Below are positions 36,026-45,205 of a stretch of DNA of 64,000 bases, in pieces. Position 1 is the first letter of the stretch. The number at the start of each line of letters is the position of its first letter. The stretch covers positions 220,700 through 284,699 of the forward strand of contig JBNKDG010000005.1 of NCBI GenBank assembly GCA_050288165.1. The letters run 5' to 3'. The position numbers were made by a program, and so were the translations under genes. The notes beneath the pieces are model-generated. The model did not search any database, had not been told where the DNA came from, and saw only the letters and a program-made list of their open reading frames with translations. This DNA is from JAPHTQ01 sp050288165 (lineage in GTDB: Bacteria; Pseudomonadota; Gammaproteobacteria; Thiohalomonadales; Thiohalomonadaceae).

Positions 36026-36741
36026 TGCTTTATCTGCGTGCGACACTCTTTTATTTCGGCATTTATGCCTTTCTCCTCTTTATCGTTGGTGTCGGACCGC
36101 TTTTTTACCTGGCGCCATTCAAGATACGCTACTTTTTTATGACCCGTTGGGCCTGGTTTGTGGTCCACTGGCTCAAACTGACCTGCAACCTCGATATGCG
36201 TGTGGAGGGTCTTGAGAACATTCCAAATGGTGCGGCCATCGCACTGGCAAACCACCAGTCCGCCTGGGAGACCATCGCCCTGCAGACGGTACTACCGCCA
36301 CAGACCTGGGTGCTCAAGCGTGAACTGCTGTGGCTGCCGATTTTCGGTTGGGGTCTGGCGATGATGCGCCCGGTGGCCATCGACCGTACTGCGGGGAAAA
36401 AGGCACTAAAACAGGTGATCACGCAGGGAACTGACCGCCTTAAGCGTGGCCAGTGGTTAATTATCTTCCCGGAAGGAACCCGTACAGCCCCGGGTGAACA
36501 GAAACGCTATGCCATCGGTGGCGCGATGTTAGCGGAAAAGAGCGGCTTCCCTGTCGTACCGGTCTGTCATAACGCAGGGGAGTTCTGGGGCAAAGGCAAG
36601 TTCATCAAACGTCCGGGTACCATCAGTGTGGTCATCGGTCCGCCCATTGATACAACTGGCAAGCGCGCCAACGAAATCAACGAACAGACGGAAGAGTGGA
36701 TAACCACCACCTATCAGCGCATCACAACACTGAGTAAGTAA
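36025..36741 (+). CDS. plsC: 1-acyl-sn-glycerol-3-phosphate acyltransferase
   Basis: 238 residues with an N-terminal membrane anchor (about 5-35). The acyltransferase block NHQSAWET has glutamate in place of the common aspartate of HX4D, a variant seen in the origin-proximal gammaproteobacterial branch. The second signature FPEGTRTAPGEQ is intact. It makes phosphatidic acid from lysophosphatidic acid. The Pseudomonas gene in the same position has been called lptA or plsC. Confidence 0.9.
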   Translation: MLYLRATLFYFGIYAFLLFIVGVGPLFYLAPFKIRYFFMTRWAWFVVHWLKLTCNLDMRVEGLENIPNGAAIALANHQSAWETIALQTVLPPQTWVLKRELLWLPIFGWGLAMMRPVAIDRTAGKKALKQVITQGTDRLKRGQWLIIFPEGTRTAPGEQKRYAIGGAMLAEKSGFPVVPVCHNAGEFWGKGKFIKRPGTISVVIGPPIDTTGKRANEINEQTEEWITTTYQRITTLSK

Positions 36742-36805
36742 TCTTCAGCCCTTATCCCATACCAGTTTTGTGGTTAACCAAAGAATTTTTAATACGGTCA
36801 TTTAT

Positions 36806-36813
36806 GCTACAAT
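36806..36813 (+). promoter_or_regulatory. Candidate extended -10 element upstream of fbp
   Basis: TGCTACAAT fits an extended -10 (TGn plus TACAAT at 36808-36813) in an AT-rich stretch about 150 bp before fbp. No good -35 hexamer is present, which an extended -10 could tolerate. Confidence 0.35.
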
Positions 36814-36961
36814 GGCCGCCGTTTTGCCTCCGCTATCTAACTAGCGTGGAAGCAGCCGCCCGTCTATTTAACCCGCGGGCCTTTCCTGATAACACAGAAT
36901 TATTACCGGACGGACACCGTTCGGAGCGAATTTTTATTTATATTTCAGAGGGTTCTACAAG

Positions 36962-37975
36962 ATGCACAACCATCGTACAAGCGTTACGCAGTTTATCATT
37001 GAGGAGCAGCGCAAGGTTAAGAATGCCTCCGGCGACTTTACCTCGCTACTCAACGACATCGTCACCGCCTGCAAGGTGATCTCCAATCTGGTCAACCACG
37101 GAGAATTGGTTGGCGTACTGGGTGCTGCTGGTTCAGAAAACGTCCAGGGCGAAGAACAGAAGAAGATGGACATCATCACCAACGAAGTCTTCCTCAAGAC
37201 CAACGAGTGGGCCGGTCACCTGGCGGCGATGGCCTCGGAGGAGATGGAAGATATCTACCAGATCCCGGCCGGTAACCCGCGCGGCAAGTACCTGCTGACC
37301 TTCGATCCGCTCGATGGCTCCTCCAATATGGACGTCAACGTCTCCGTCGGTACCATCTTCTCCATCCTTCGTTTCCACGGCGATGCGGCAAACCCGACTG
37401 CCGAGGATTTCCTGCAGCCGGGCACCGAACAGGTCTGCGCTGGCTACGCTCTCTATGGCCCCTCCACTATGCTGGTGCTGACCACCGGTAACGGCGTCAA
37501 CGGTTTCACCCTGGATATGAACATTGGTGAGTTTGTCCTTACTCACCCCAACATGACGATTCCAGCAGATACCCGTGAGTTCGCGATCAATGCCTCCAAC
37601 ATGCGCCACTGGGAAGCGCCGGTTAAGCGCTATGTGGATGAGTGCCTGGCCGGTAAAGAGGGCGCTCGTGGTGAAGACTTCAACATGCGTTGGGTTGCCT
37701 CCATGGTGGCCGAGGTGCATCGCATCCTCACCCGTGGCGGTGTCTTCATGTACCCCATCGACGCAAAGATGAAGGCCAAGGGCACCGAAGGCAAACTGCG
37801 CCTGATGTACGAAGCCAACCCGATGTCCTTCATCGTTGAGCAGGCGGGTGGCGCCAGTTCAACCGGTATCGAGCGGATCATGGATGTGAAACCCAGCAAC
37901 CTGCACCAGCGTGTACCGGTGATCCTGGGCTCGAAGAACGAAGTGGAGCGTATTGTCTCTTATCACAAGGCGTAA
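36962..37975 (+). CDS. fbp: Fructose-1,6-bisphosphatase class I
   Basis: 337 residues. The metal and substrate motif FDPLDGSSNMDVNVSVGTIF is present, with the earlier EEQKKMD and SEE acidic residues and the C-terminal ERIMDVKP. It hydrolyses fructose 1,6-bisphosphate in gluconeogenesis and, in autotrophs, the Calvin cycle. GAGGG precedes the ATG. It lies in what is otherwise a conserved origin-proximal block and is convergent with gyrB across a terminator. Confidence 0.95.
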   Translation: MHNHRTSVTQFIIEEQRKVKNASGDFTSLLNDIVTACKVISNLVNHGELVGVLGAAGSENVQGEEQKKMDIITNEVFLKTNEWAGHLAAMASEEMEDIYQIPAGNPRGKYLLTFDPLDGSSNMDVNVSVGTIFSILRFHGDAANPTAEDFLQPGTEQVCAGYALYGPSTMLVLTTGNGVNGFTLDMNIGEFVLTHPNMTIPADTREFAINASNMRHWEAPVKRYVDECLAGKEGARGEDFNMRWVASMVAEVHRILTRGGVFMYPIDAKMKAKGTEGKLRLMYEANPMSFIVEQAGGASSTGIERIMDVKPSNLHQRVPVILGSKNEVERIVSYHKA

Positions 37976-37993
37976 GTGATTACCCACTTCAAC

Positions 37994-38021
37994 AAAAAGG
38001 GAGGTAATGCCTCCCTTTTTT
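37994..38021. terminator. Bidirectional terminator between fbp and gyrB
   Basis: Arms AAAAAGGGAGG and CCTCCCTTTTT around a 5-base loop, with a T-run on each strand. It serves fbp on the plus strand and gyrB on the minus strand. Confidence 0.9.
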
Positions 38022-38044
38022 AACGCCTTGAATAATATAGATTT

Positions 38045-40450
38045 TTATATATCGAGGTTGGAAACCTGCAGCGCATTCTTCTCGATGAAGTCGCGACGCG
38101 GTTCGACGTTGTCGCCCATCAGGGTGGTGAATATATCGTCTGCGGCAATCGCATCCTCAATCGTCACCTGCAACAGGCGCCGTGCCTCCGGATTCATGGT
38201 GGTCTCCCACAACTGCTCCGGGTTCATTTCGCCGAGACCCTTATAACGCTGGATATGCTGGCCACGTTTGGCTTCGTCGAGAAGCCAGTTGAGGGCGGAA
38301 GCAAAATCGGTTGTCTCACTCTGCCGTTCACCGCGGGCAATGAACGCCCCTTCACCAATCAGGCCATGCAGCTCTTCACCCAGGCCACGGATCGCGCGGT
38401 AGTCAGAAGAACCAAAGAAGTCAGCCTGGTAGACGGTCTCGGTTGGAACACTGTGGCGCCACTCGCTGACCACCACGCTCTCCACCGATCCATCCGGGTT
38501 TTTATTGAATACCGCGGTATAGCGACGCTCCGGCATATTCAGCCGATTCAGCTCTTCCAGTAGTGAGTTAAACCAGCTCTCCGCACCGCCATCGGCGAAG
38601 GCCTCCTCGCCGATGCTTGGCTGATCGATCATCTGCTCCAGCATCGCACCGTTGTAGCGGCGGGAAAGACGCTTGATGGCGGCCATTACCTGCTGATAGT
38701 GCAGCGCCAATTGTTCCAGAGCGATACCGGAGATCGCCGGTGCATCGGGGTTGCTGTGCAGTTCTGCCCCTTCCAGGGCGATCTGCAACAGATAGCTGTT
38801 CAGCTCGGAATCATCCTTAACGTAACGCTCCTGCTTACCCTTTTTCACCTTATAGAGAGGCGGCTGGGCGATGTAGATGTGGCCACGCTCGATCAGCTCC
38901 GGCATCTGCCGGTAGAAGAAGGTCAACAGCAGGGTACGAATGTGGGAGCCGTCGACGTCGGCGTCGGTCATGATAATGATGCGATGGTAGCGCAGCTTGT
39001 CCGGATTGAACTCCTCCTTGCCGATACCACAGCCAAGAGCGGTGATCAGGGTGCCAACCTCGGCGGAGGAGAGCATTTTGTCAAAGCGTGCCTTCTCAAC
39101 GTTGAGGATCTTGCCCTTGAGCGGCAGGATCGCCTGATTTTTGCGGTCGCGGCCCTGCTTGGCAGAGCCACCGGCGGAGTCACCCTCCACCAGATAGAGT
39201 TCGGAGAGAGCAGGGTCACGTTCCTGGCAGTCGGCCAGTTTGCCCGGCAGACCGGCAACATCCAACGCCCCTTTGCGCCGGGTCATTTCGCGGGCCTTGC
39301 GTGCCGCTTCGCGGGCTCGGGCTGCATCGACCACCTTACCGGCGATCGTTTTGGCATCGGAGGGGTTCTCCAGCATGAAATCCTGGAAACGATCGCCCAC
39401 CAGTGACTCGACCACCCCCTTCACCTCGGAGGAGACCAGCTTATCCTTGGTCTGGGAGGAGAATTTAGGGTCCGGCACCTTCACCGACAGTACCGCGGTC
39501 AGACCTTCGCGCGCATCGTCACCACTGGGGGCAACCTTGGCCTTCTTCGCCAGACCCTCAGATTCGATGTAGCCGTTGACGGTACGGGTCAGCGCGGCAC
39601 GAAAACCGGCCAGGTGGGTACCACCATCGCGCTGCGGGATGTTGTTGGTAAAGCAGAAGATGTTTTCCTGGTAGGCATCGCTCCACTGCATCGCCACCTC
39701 AACGGTGATGCCGTCGCGCTCGGCGCTGAAGTGCAGCACGCTCTGGTGGAGGGGGGTCTTGTTGCGGTTGAGGTGCTCGACAAAGGCGCTGATGCCGCCC
39801 TCATATTCGAACAGGTCTTCCTTACCACTGCGCTCATCGAGCAGATGGATGCGCACACCGGAGTTGAGGAACGAAAGCTCGCGCAGGCGCTTGGCCAGGA
39901 TATCGTAATGGTATTCGGTCTGGGCAAAGATGGTTGGGCTGGGCTTAAAGCGAATCTCGGTACCGGTATCGCTGCTTTCGCCAATCTCTTTCAGCGGGTA
40001 CTGCGGGTCACCCAGGGAGTACTCCTGCTGATATTTCTTGCCGTTGCGGCGGATGGTCAGTTTCAGACTCTCGGAGAGGGCGTTGACCACCGAGACACCC
40101 ACACCGTGCAGACCACCAGAGACCTTGTAGGAGTTATCGTCGAATTTACCACCGGCGTGGAGAACGGTCAGGATAACCTCGGCGGCGGAGCGGTTTTCTT
40201 CTTCGTGCCAGTCGACCGGGATGCCGCGGCCGTTGTCCCGTACTGAAACGGAGTCGTCGCTGTGGATGACCACGTCTATCTGGCTACAGTGTCCAGCAAG
40301 GGCCTCGTCAATGGAGTTATCCACCACCTCAAAGACCATATGGTGCAGGCCGGTACCGTCGTCGGTATCACCGATATACATACCGGGGCGCTTACGTACA
40401 GCGTCCAGACCTTTCAACACCTTGATACTGGATGAATTATATTCGCTCAT
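38045..40450 (-). CDS. gyrB: DNA gyrase subunit B
   Basis: 801 residues. The GHKL ATPase domain has VVDNSIDEALAGH, NGRGIPVDWH and GGLHGVGVSVVNAL. The TOPRIM domain has EGDSAGGSAKQGRDRK and DADVDGSHI. The length of about 800, rather than 640, reflects the insertion typical of gammaproteobacterial GyrB. It introduces negative supercoils with GyrA, which is not in the window. Confidence 0.97.
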   Translation of the reverse strand: MSEYNSSSIKVLKGLDAVRKRPGMYIGDTDDGTGLHHMVFEVVDNSIDEALAGHCSQIDVVIHSDDSVSVRDNGRGIPVDWHEEENRSAAEVILTVLHAGGKFDDNSYKVSGGLHGVGVSVVNALSESLKLTIRRNGKKYQQEYSLGDPQYPLKEIGESSDTGTEIRFKPSPTIFAQTEYHYDILAKRLRELSFLNSGVRIHLLDERSGKEDLFEYEGGISAFVEHLNRNKTPLHQSVLHFSAERDGITVEVAMQWSDAYQENIFCFTNNIPQRDGGTHLAGFRAALTRTVNGYIESEGLAKKAKVAPSGDDAREGLTAVLSVKVPDPKFSSQTKDKLVSSEVKGVVESLVGDRFQDFMLENPSDAKTIAGKVVDAARAREAARKAREMTRRKGALDVAGLPGKLADCQERDPALSELYLVEGDSAGGSAKQGRDRKNQAILPLKGKILNVEKARFDKMLSSAEVGTLITALGCGIGKEEFNPDKLRYHRIIIMTDADVDGSHIRTLLLTFFYRQMPELIERGHIYIAQPPLYKVKKGKQERYVKDDSELNSYLLQIALEGAELHSNPDAPAISGIALEQLALHYQQVMAAIKRLSRRYNGAMLEQMIDQPSIGEEAFADGGAESWFNSLLEELNRLNMPERRYTAVFNKNPDGSVESVVVSEWRHSVPTETVYQADFFGSSDYRAIRGLGEELHGLIGEGAFIARGERQSETTDFASALNWLLDEAKRGQHIQRYKGLGEMNPEQLWETTMNPEARRLLQVTIEDAIAADDIFTTLMGDNVEPRRDFIEKNALQVSNLDI

Positions 40451-40478
40451 GAACTACCCCCGGTCTTAGGACTGGCCA

Positions 40479-41552
40479 TTATACCACTTCTTTGATTTCA
40501 CCATGTTCCACGTGGAACACTTTCGTCTCTTCCCAGGCTGAGAAATCGAGCAGGCTACTGTCAGTCGTCGTGATGAAAACCTGGGTGCCCAACTCTTGCA
40601 GCTGGCCAACCAACAGATTGCGGTGCTTGCTATCCAGCTCCGCCGGGAGGTCATCTATCAGCACTATCGCTGTCGTACCCATGCGCTGACAGAATAGTGC
40701 CATCTGTGCCAGCTTCAGTGCCGCCAGCATCAGCTTCAGTTGACCACGAGAGAAGATATCGACCACCTTATCTTCACCACTTCGAAAGACCAGATCGGCA
40801 CGATGAGGTCCACTCGTGGTGTATTTCATCCGTATGTCACCCTCAAACCCCCGTTCCAATGCTTCCTCCAGAGATAGCTCCTTTTTCCAACCCTGACGGT
40901 AGAGGAGGTTGAAGGAGATGTCGGGCAGCAGCAACGAAACATAGTGCTGTATGTGGGGCATCAATTCTTTAAGGATTGCCTGCCGCATTCGGTTAATCGA
41001 TTCACCCGACTTAATCAGACCAAGCGTCCACTGCTGGATGGTCTGGTACTGCTCACTACGGAGCAGGGCATTGCGCTGTTTCAGATAGCGATAGTAGTTA
41101 CTCCAGGTGGACTGGAACGAGTGTTCCACGTGGAACAATAGCCAATCCAGGTACTGCCTCCGTTCAGATGGATTGCCCAGGAGGAGAGAGATCGATTCAG
41201 GTGTAATCAGTTGCAGTGGCAGTAGACTGGCAAGTGCACCACGCCCTTCAGCCTTTGCGCCATCAATATGGAGTTCCAGACGATTATCGGTGAAGCGCTG
41301 CAGACCTATGCGGTGGAGAGAACCTTTATCCAGTTGAGTGAAGAGCGTGAACGAATCACTACCGTGCTGTACCAGATGTTCACTTTTGAGGGTACGGAAG
41401 GAGCGGGCAAGTCCCAGCAGATGGATTGCTTCGAGGAAGCTGGTCTTGCCGCTGGCGTTTTCGCCTTCAAGGATGTTAAGACCAGGAGAGGGGTGTAGTG
41501 ACACCCCTCCAAGATTTCTGAGATTGCGGATATCGATCCGCGTCAGTCGCAT
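40479..41552 (-). CDS. recF: DNA replication and repair protein RecF
   Basis: 357 residues, SMC-like ATPase. The Walker A is EGENASGKTSFLEAIHLL, the signature region SRGQLKLMLAALKLAQ, and the Walker B IVLIDDLPAELD. It loads RecA at gaps with RecO and RecR. It lies between dnaN (12 bp away) and gyrB (28 bp away). Confidence 0.95.
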   Translation of the reverse strand: MRLTRIDIRNLRNLGGVSLHPSPGLNILEGENASGKTSFLEAIHLLGLARSFRTLKSEHLVQHGSDSFTLFTQLDKGSLHRIGLQRFTDNRLELHIDGAKAEGRGALASLLPLQLITPESISLLLGNPSERRQYLDWLLFHVEHSFQSTWSNYYRYLKQRNALLRSEQYQTIQQWTLGLIKSGESINRMRQAILKELMPHIQHYVSLLLPDISFNLLYRQGWKKELSLEEALERGFEGDIRMKYTTSGPHRADLVFRSGEDKVVDIFSRGQLKLMLAALKLAQMALFCQRMGTTAIVLIDDLPAELDSKHRNLLVGQLQELGTQVFITTTDSSLLDFSAWEETKVFHVEHGEIKEVV

Positions 41553-41564
41553 GCCGGCTTTGAA

Positions 41565-42665
41565 TTACAACCGCATCGGCATAACGACATAGCGGGAAGC
41601 GGCATCATCAACACCACGTAGCAGACAACTGCTGTTGGCATCGATCAAAGTCAGCTCGACACTCTCCTGCTTGATCGCATTCAGGGCATCGACCAGATAG
41701 GCAACGTTAAAACCTATTTCGATCTCATCACCAGGATAGGTGACATCGATCTCTTCCAGCGCCTCTTCCTGCTCCGGGTTATTGACCGTCGCCTTCAGGA
41801 TATCTTTGCTGAAGCTCAGACGGATACCACGATACTTTTCATTGGAGAGGATGGAAGCACGCTGCAAACCCTGACGCAGCACATCACGATCCGCGACCAC
41901 AATTTTATCGCCACCCTTGGGAATAACTCGATCGTAATCAGGGAAACGACCATCGATCAATTTCGAGGTAAAGACCATATTATCGAAACTGATGCGCAGG
42001 AAATTGGCGTTCAGTTCCAGCTTGCAACTGCCATCGCTATCACTGAGCAGACGGGAGAGTTCCGTCACCCCTTTACGCGGAACGATTACCTGGGTGACAT
42101 CGCCAGGTACCAGATCGCATTTCACTTCGCACAATGCCAGACGGTGACCATCGGTTGCCACAGCGCGCAATGCATCCTGTTTCAACTCCAGCAACAGGCC
42201 ATTGAGGTAATAGCGAACATCCTGGTTGGCCATGCAGAAAGCAGTCTGTTCGATAAGCTGCTTCAGCTGCGCCTGGGACAGGGTGTATTCCTTGGCCGCA
42301 GTGATCTTCTCAGTGGCAGGAAAATCGGTGGAAGCGATAGTCGCCAGGGTAAAACGGCTTTTGCCCGATTTGATCAATGCACGTTGATCATCAAGGCTGA
42401 TATCAATGTCGGCACCTTCCGGCAGGCTTTTGCAGATATCCATAAACTTGCGTGCAGGAAGGGTACTCTCACCACTCTCAGCCCCCTGAAGATCTGTGGA
42501 TGCGGTCATCTCAACTTCAAGATCAGTACCGGTGAGGGTGAGGCGGTTATCCGCTACCGAGATCAAAACATTGGAGAGGATGGGAAGTGTCTGGCGTTTT
42601 TCTACGACACCACTGACCACCTGAAGGGGCTTTAGTATTGCTTCACGCGAGATTCTGAATTTCAT
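41565..42665 (-). CDS. dnaN: DNA polymerase III beta sliding clamp
   Basis: 366 residues with the three-fold repeated clamp architecture. FRISREAILKPLQVVSGVVE opens domain 1, and the C-terminus SSCLLRGVDDAASRYVVMPMRL is the highly conserved clamp end. It encircles DNA and tethers polymerase III and many repair proteins. It is separated from dnaA by 228 bp of origin-like sequence. Confidence 0.97.
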   Translation of the reverse strand: MKFRISREAILKPLQVVSGVVEKRQTLPILSNVLISVADNRLTLTGTDLEVEMTASTDLQGAESGESTLPARKFMDICKSLPEGADIDISLDDQRALIKSGKSRFTLATIASTDFPATEKITAAKEYTLSQAQLKQLIEQTAFCMANQDVRYYLNGLLLELKQDALRAVATDGHRLALCEVKCDLVPGDVTQVIVPRKGVTELSRLLSDSDGSCKLELNANFLRISFDNMVFTSKLIDGRFPDYDRVIPKGGDKIVVADRDVLRQGLQRASILSNEKYRGIRLSFSKDILKATVNNPEQEEALEEIDVTYPGDEIEIGFNVAYLVDALNAIKQESVELTLIDANSSCLLRGVDDAASRYVVMPMRL

Positions 42666-42893
42666 CCGATTATCCCGTTATCTATATAAATGAATAAAGA
42701 TATATATAAACTGTTGTTGTTATTAGCGACGCAGTATTACGTGGATAATAACAAATAATCATTTAAATACAGTAAGTTAAAAACAAAAAACCGCTGTATA
42801 ACTACCCTGTCCATGCTCAAGATATACTGTGGATAAGTTGTCCACAGAGTGGGATAACTTTTGCCTTCATTTGTTATCCACACGCCATCCACA
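42666..42893. other. oriC: Probable oriC region between dnaN and dnaA
   Basis: An AT-rich stretch at 42666-42800 could be the unwinding element. A cluster of DnaA boxes follows: TGTGGATAA at 42828-42836 (perfect, inverted), TTGTCCACA at 42838-42846, TTATCCACA at 42874-42882 (perfect) and a weaker CGTGGATAA at 42740-42748. A further perfect box is upstream of dnaA at 44307-44315. Origins of this class are found on either side of dnaA; the cluster here is the denser of the two. Confidence 0.6.
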
Positions 42894-44240
42894 TCATGTT
42901 GTCAGGATTCTCAACAGGTTTGCATAGTCCTCGCCGATCATCGGCTCACTCTCTTTCAACTCCGCGATCTTTTTGCATGCATGCATGACCGTGGTGTGGT
43001 CGCGACCACCAAATGCGTCACCGATCTCCGGCAGACTGTGGTTGGTCAACTCCTTGGCCAGTGCCATGGCGGTCTGTCTCGGGCGTGCAATAGATCGATT
43101 ACGCCGCTTCGATAATAGATCAGCCACCCGTATCTTGTAATACTCGGCGACCGTTTTCTGAATGTTGTCGATAGTAACCAGTTTCGCCTGCAGGGCGAGC
43201 AGGTCGCGCAGCGCCTCTTTGGCAAAGTCGAGGGTGATCGGCTGGCCGGTAAAGTGGGCATTGGCGATCACCCTACGAAGCGCGCCTTCCAGTTCACGGA
43301 TATTGGAGCGGATACGCTTGGCGATGAAAAAGGCGACCTCATGGGGCAGGTCGATATTCGACTGACTCGCCTTGCTCATCAGAATCGCCACCCGGGTTTC
43401 CAGTTCCGGCGGTTCGATCGCCACAGTGAGACCCCAACCGAAGCGGGACTTTAAACGCTCTTCCAGACCCTGAACCTCTTTCGGGTAACGATCACAGGTG
43501 AGGATCACCTGGCGCTGACCTTCGAGCAGGGAGTTAAAGGTATGGAAGAACTCTTCCTGGGAGCGCTCTTTACCGGCAAAAAACTGGATATCGTCGATAA
43601 GCAGTGCGTCGACCGAACGGTAGTAGCGTTTGAATTCATTGATCGCATTGTGCTGCAGCGCCTTAACCATGTCGGCGACAAAGCGCTCGGAATGGAGGTA
43701 AATCACCTTGGCATTCGGCTGCTTTTCCAGGATCAGATTACCCACCGCATGCATCAGGTGGGTTTTACCCAGACCTACGCCACCGTATATAAAGAGGGGG
43801 TTGTAGGCGGTACCGGGGTTTTCCGCTACCTGCATCGAGGCGGCGCGAGCCAGTTGATTCGATTTACCTTCGACGAAATTGGCAAAGGTGAAGTTGGGAT
43901 TGGTGCGCGCCTGTTCCTTATTCTTTTTTACCGCGGCCTGAATGGCGGGGGCATTTTCACGTACCTGTGCCGGGGTCGGTTCGGCAACCGCCGGAGCCAG
44001 ACTACCCACCGCGAGCTCCAGCCGTGGCGGTTCGCCGTCACTCATCTGGCGCAGCATTTCAGCGATACGCTCGCGGAAATGCTCCCCGACCCAGTCCTGA
44101 ACAAAGCGGTTCGGTGAGAGCAGGCGCAATACCCCATCGACCATCTCCGCCTGCAGTGGTCGAATCCATGTATTGTATTGCTGCGGAGTCAGCTCATCTT
44201 CCAGGCGGGCAAGACACTGACCCCAAAGCACGACGCTCAT
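42894..44240 (-). CDS. dnaA: Chromosomal replication initiator DnaA
   Basis: 448 residues. N-terminal domain I (1-80) is followed by a short linker, then the AAA+ domain with GGVGLGKTHLMHAVGN and LLIDDIQFFAGKE. Domain IV has the DnaA-box binding signature RPRQTAMALAKELTNHSLPEIGDAFGGRDHTTV. It binds the nearby TTATCCACA boxes and opens oriC. Confidence 0.97.
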   Translation of the reverse strand: MSVVLWGQCLARLEDELTPQQYNTWIRPLQAEMVDGVLRLLSPNRFVQDWVGEHFRERIAEMLRQMSDGEPPRLELAVGSLAPAVAEPTPAQVRENAPAIQAAVKKNKEQARTNPNFTFANFVEGKSNQLARAASMQVAENPGTAYNPLFIYGGVGLGKTHLMHAVGNLILEKQPNAKVIYLHSERFVADMVKALQHNAINEFKRYYRSVDALLIDDIQFFAGKERSQEEFFHTFNSLLEGQRQVILTCDRYPKEVQGLEERLKSRFGWGLTVAIEPPELETRVAILMSKASQSNIDLPHEVAFFIAKRIRSNIRELEGALRRVIANAHFTGQPITLDFAKEALRDLLALQAKLVTIDNIQKTVAEYYKIRVADLLSKRRNRSIARPRQTAMALAKELTNHSLPEIGDAFGGRDHTTVMHACKKIAELKESEPMIGEDYANLLRILTT

Positions 44241-44306
44241 CGCCTAACCTCAAAATCGACTGCGGGAATCGGGGGAAGGAGGGCAGTCTACAGCCAATCA
44301 CCAAAG

Positions 44307-44315
44307 TTATCCACA
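44307..44315 (+). promoter_or_regulatory. DnaA box upstream of dnaA
   Basis: Perfect TTATCCACA in the divergent dnaA-rpmH interval, 66 bp from the dnaA start. Likely used for dnaA autoregulation or as part of an accessory origin site. Confidence 0.6.
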
Positions 44316-44349
44316 ACCCTCGGAACATAGTGTTAAAGCCGCGTCGCTA

Positions 44350-44379
44350 TTGACAAAACAGGGGTCCAGGCAGTATCGT
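44350..44379 (+). promoter_or_regulatory. rpmH promoter
   Basis: A consensus TTGACA (44350-44355) is separated by 18 bp from TATCGT (44374-44379), about 70 bp before the rpmH start. Confidence 0.55.
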
Positions 44380-44446
44380 TGCCGACTTTTCCGCCCCGAC
44401 TAATTCGGGGTTTTGTTTCTGGAAACACTTAACCGGATTTGCTGCC

Positions 44447-44581
44447 ATGAAAAGAACCTTTCAGCCCAGCCGTATTAAACGCGCCCGCACCCACGGCTTC
44501 CGTGCCCGCATGAGCACCGTTGGTGGTCGCAAGGTAATCAAAGCCCGCCGCGCCAAGGGCCGTGCCCGCCTGTCCGCCTGA
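44447..44581 (+). CDS. rpmH: 50S ribosomal protein L34
   Basis: 44 residues, the universal L34 sequence from MKRTFQPSRIKRARTHGF to GRARLSA. It is short and very basic and lies in its invariant place ahead of rnpA. It overlaps the longest rnpA reading by 20 bp. Confidence 0.98.
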   Translation: MKRTFQPSRIKRARTHGFRARMSTVGGRKVIKARRAKGRARLSA

Positions 44582-44984
44582 TACGCGAATCTTGAACGAT
44601 GCGGCGACTGGCGCGCCGTCCCGAAAGGGTTCGGAACGCTTTGATCGCCGCCTCCGTATGTTGCTGTCGGCGGACTTCAAACGAGTCTTTGCCGACCCAT
44701 GCAAAATTGGCTGTAGATATCTGACGCTGCTGGCCATACGCAACGAACTCGATCATCCCCGCCTCGGTCTGGCCATCTCCCGCAAAAATATCCGAACCGC
44801 TGCGGGTCGCAACAAGGTAAAACGCCAGGCCAGAGAGAGTTTCCGATTGCATCAGGATATAATCGGTAACTTTGATGTGGTAGTTATGGCAAAGCCTGGC
44901 GCCGACAAGGTACACCGGCGTCAGCTAAGAGCGCAGTTGGACAAGCACTGGCAAGAGTTGGCCGAACGATGCAAAAAATCCTGA
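44562..44984 (+). CDS. rnpA: Ribonuclease P protein component
   Basis: Up to 140 residues. ADFKRVFADP and the RNR-type signature AAGRNKVKRQARESFRLHQ identify the RNase P protein, which helps the RNA subunit process pre-tRNA 5' ends. The start is uncertain: the GTG at 44562 overlaps rpmH, a TTG at 44592 would give 130 residues, and the ATG at 44658 would remove the first part of the fold. The usual length of 115-130 favours a start near 44592. It overlaps yidD by 16 bp. Confidence 0.93.
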   Translation: MPACPPDTRILNDAATGAPSRKGSERFDRRLRMLLSADFKRVFADPCKIGCRYLTLLAIRNELDHPRLGLAISRKNIRTAAGRNKVKRQARESFRLHQDIIGNFDVVVMAKPGADKVHRRQLRAQLDKHWQELAERCKKS

Positions 44985-45202
44985 TCCTGCTTATCAAGGG
45001 CTATCGCGCCGTTCTCAGCCCCATCATGGGCAATCAGTGCCGTTTTTATCCCACCTGTTCCTGCTACACCGAAGAAGCTATTCGCCAACACGGCGCCCTG
45101 CGGGGAAGCTGGCTTGGCCTGCGCCGAATCTCCCGCTGTCATCCCTGGCACGAAGGGGGCATCGACCCGGTCCCCGGAACCGAACACCTATATAAAGAGT
45201 GA
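44969..45202 (+). CDS. yidD: Membrane protein insertion efficiency factor YidD
   Basis: 77 residues. RAVLSPIMGNQCRFYPTCSCYTEEAI contains the three conserved cysteines, and RCHPWHEGGIDPVP ends the domain. An amphipathic N-terminal helix (MQKILILLIKGY) should sit on the inner membrane. YidD assists YidC, which starts three bases after its stop. Confidence 0.96.
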   Translation: MQKILILLIKGYRAVLSPIMGNQCRFYPTCSCYTEEAIRQHGALRGSWLGLRRISRCHPWHEGGIDPVPGTEHLYKE

Positions 45203-45205
45203 ATC

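Noticed and set aside
36768..37079. Plus-strand frame spanning the fbp leader and its first codons
   Set aside because: It overlaps fbp in another frame; fbp is certain and has its own ribosome-binding site at 36962.
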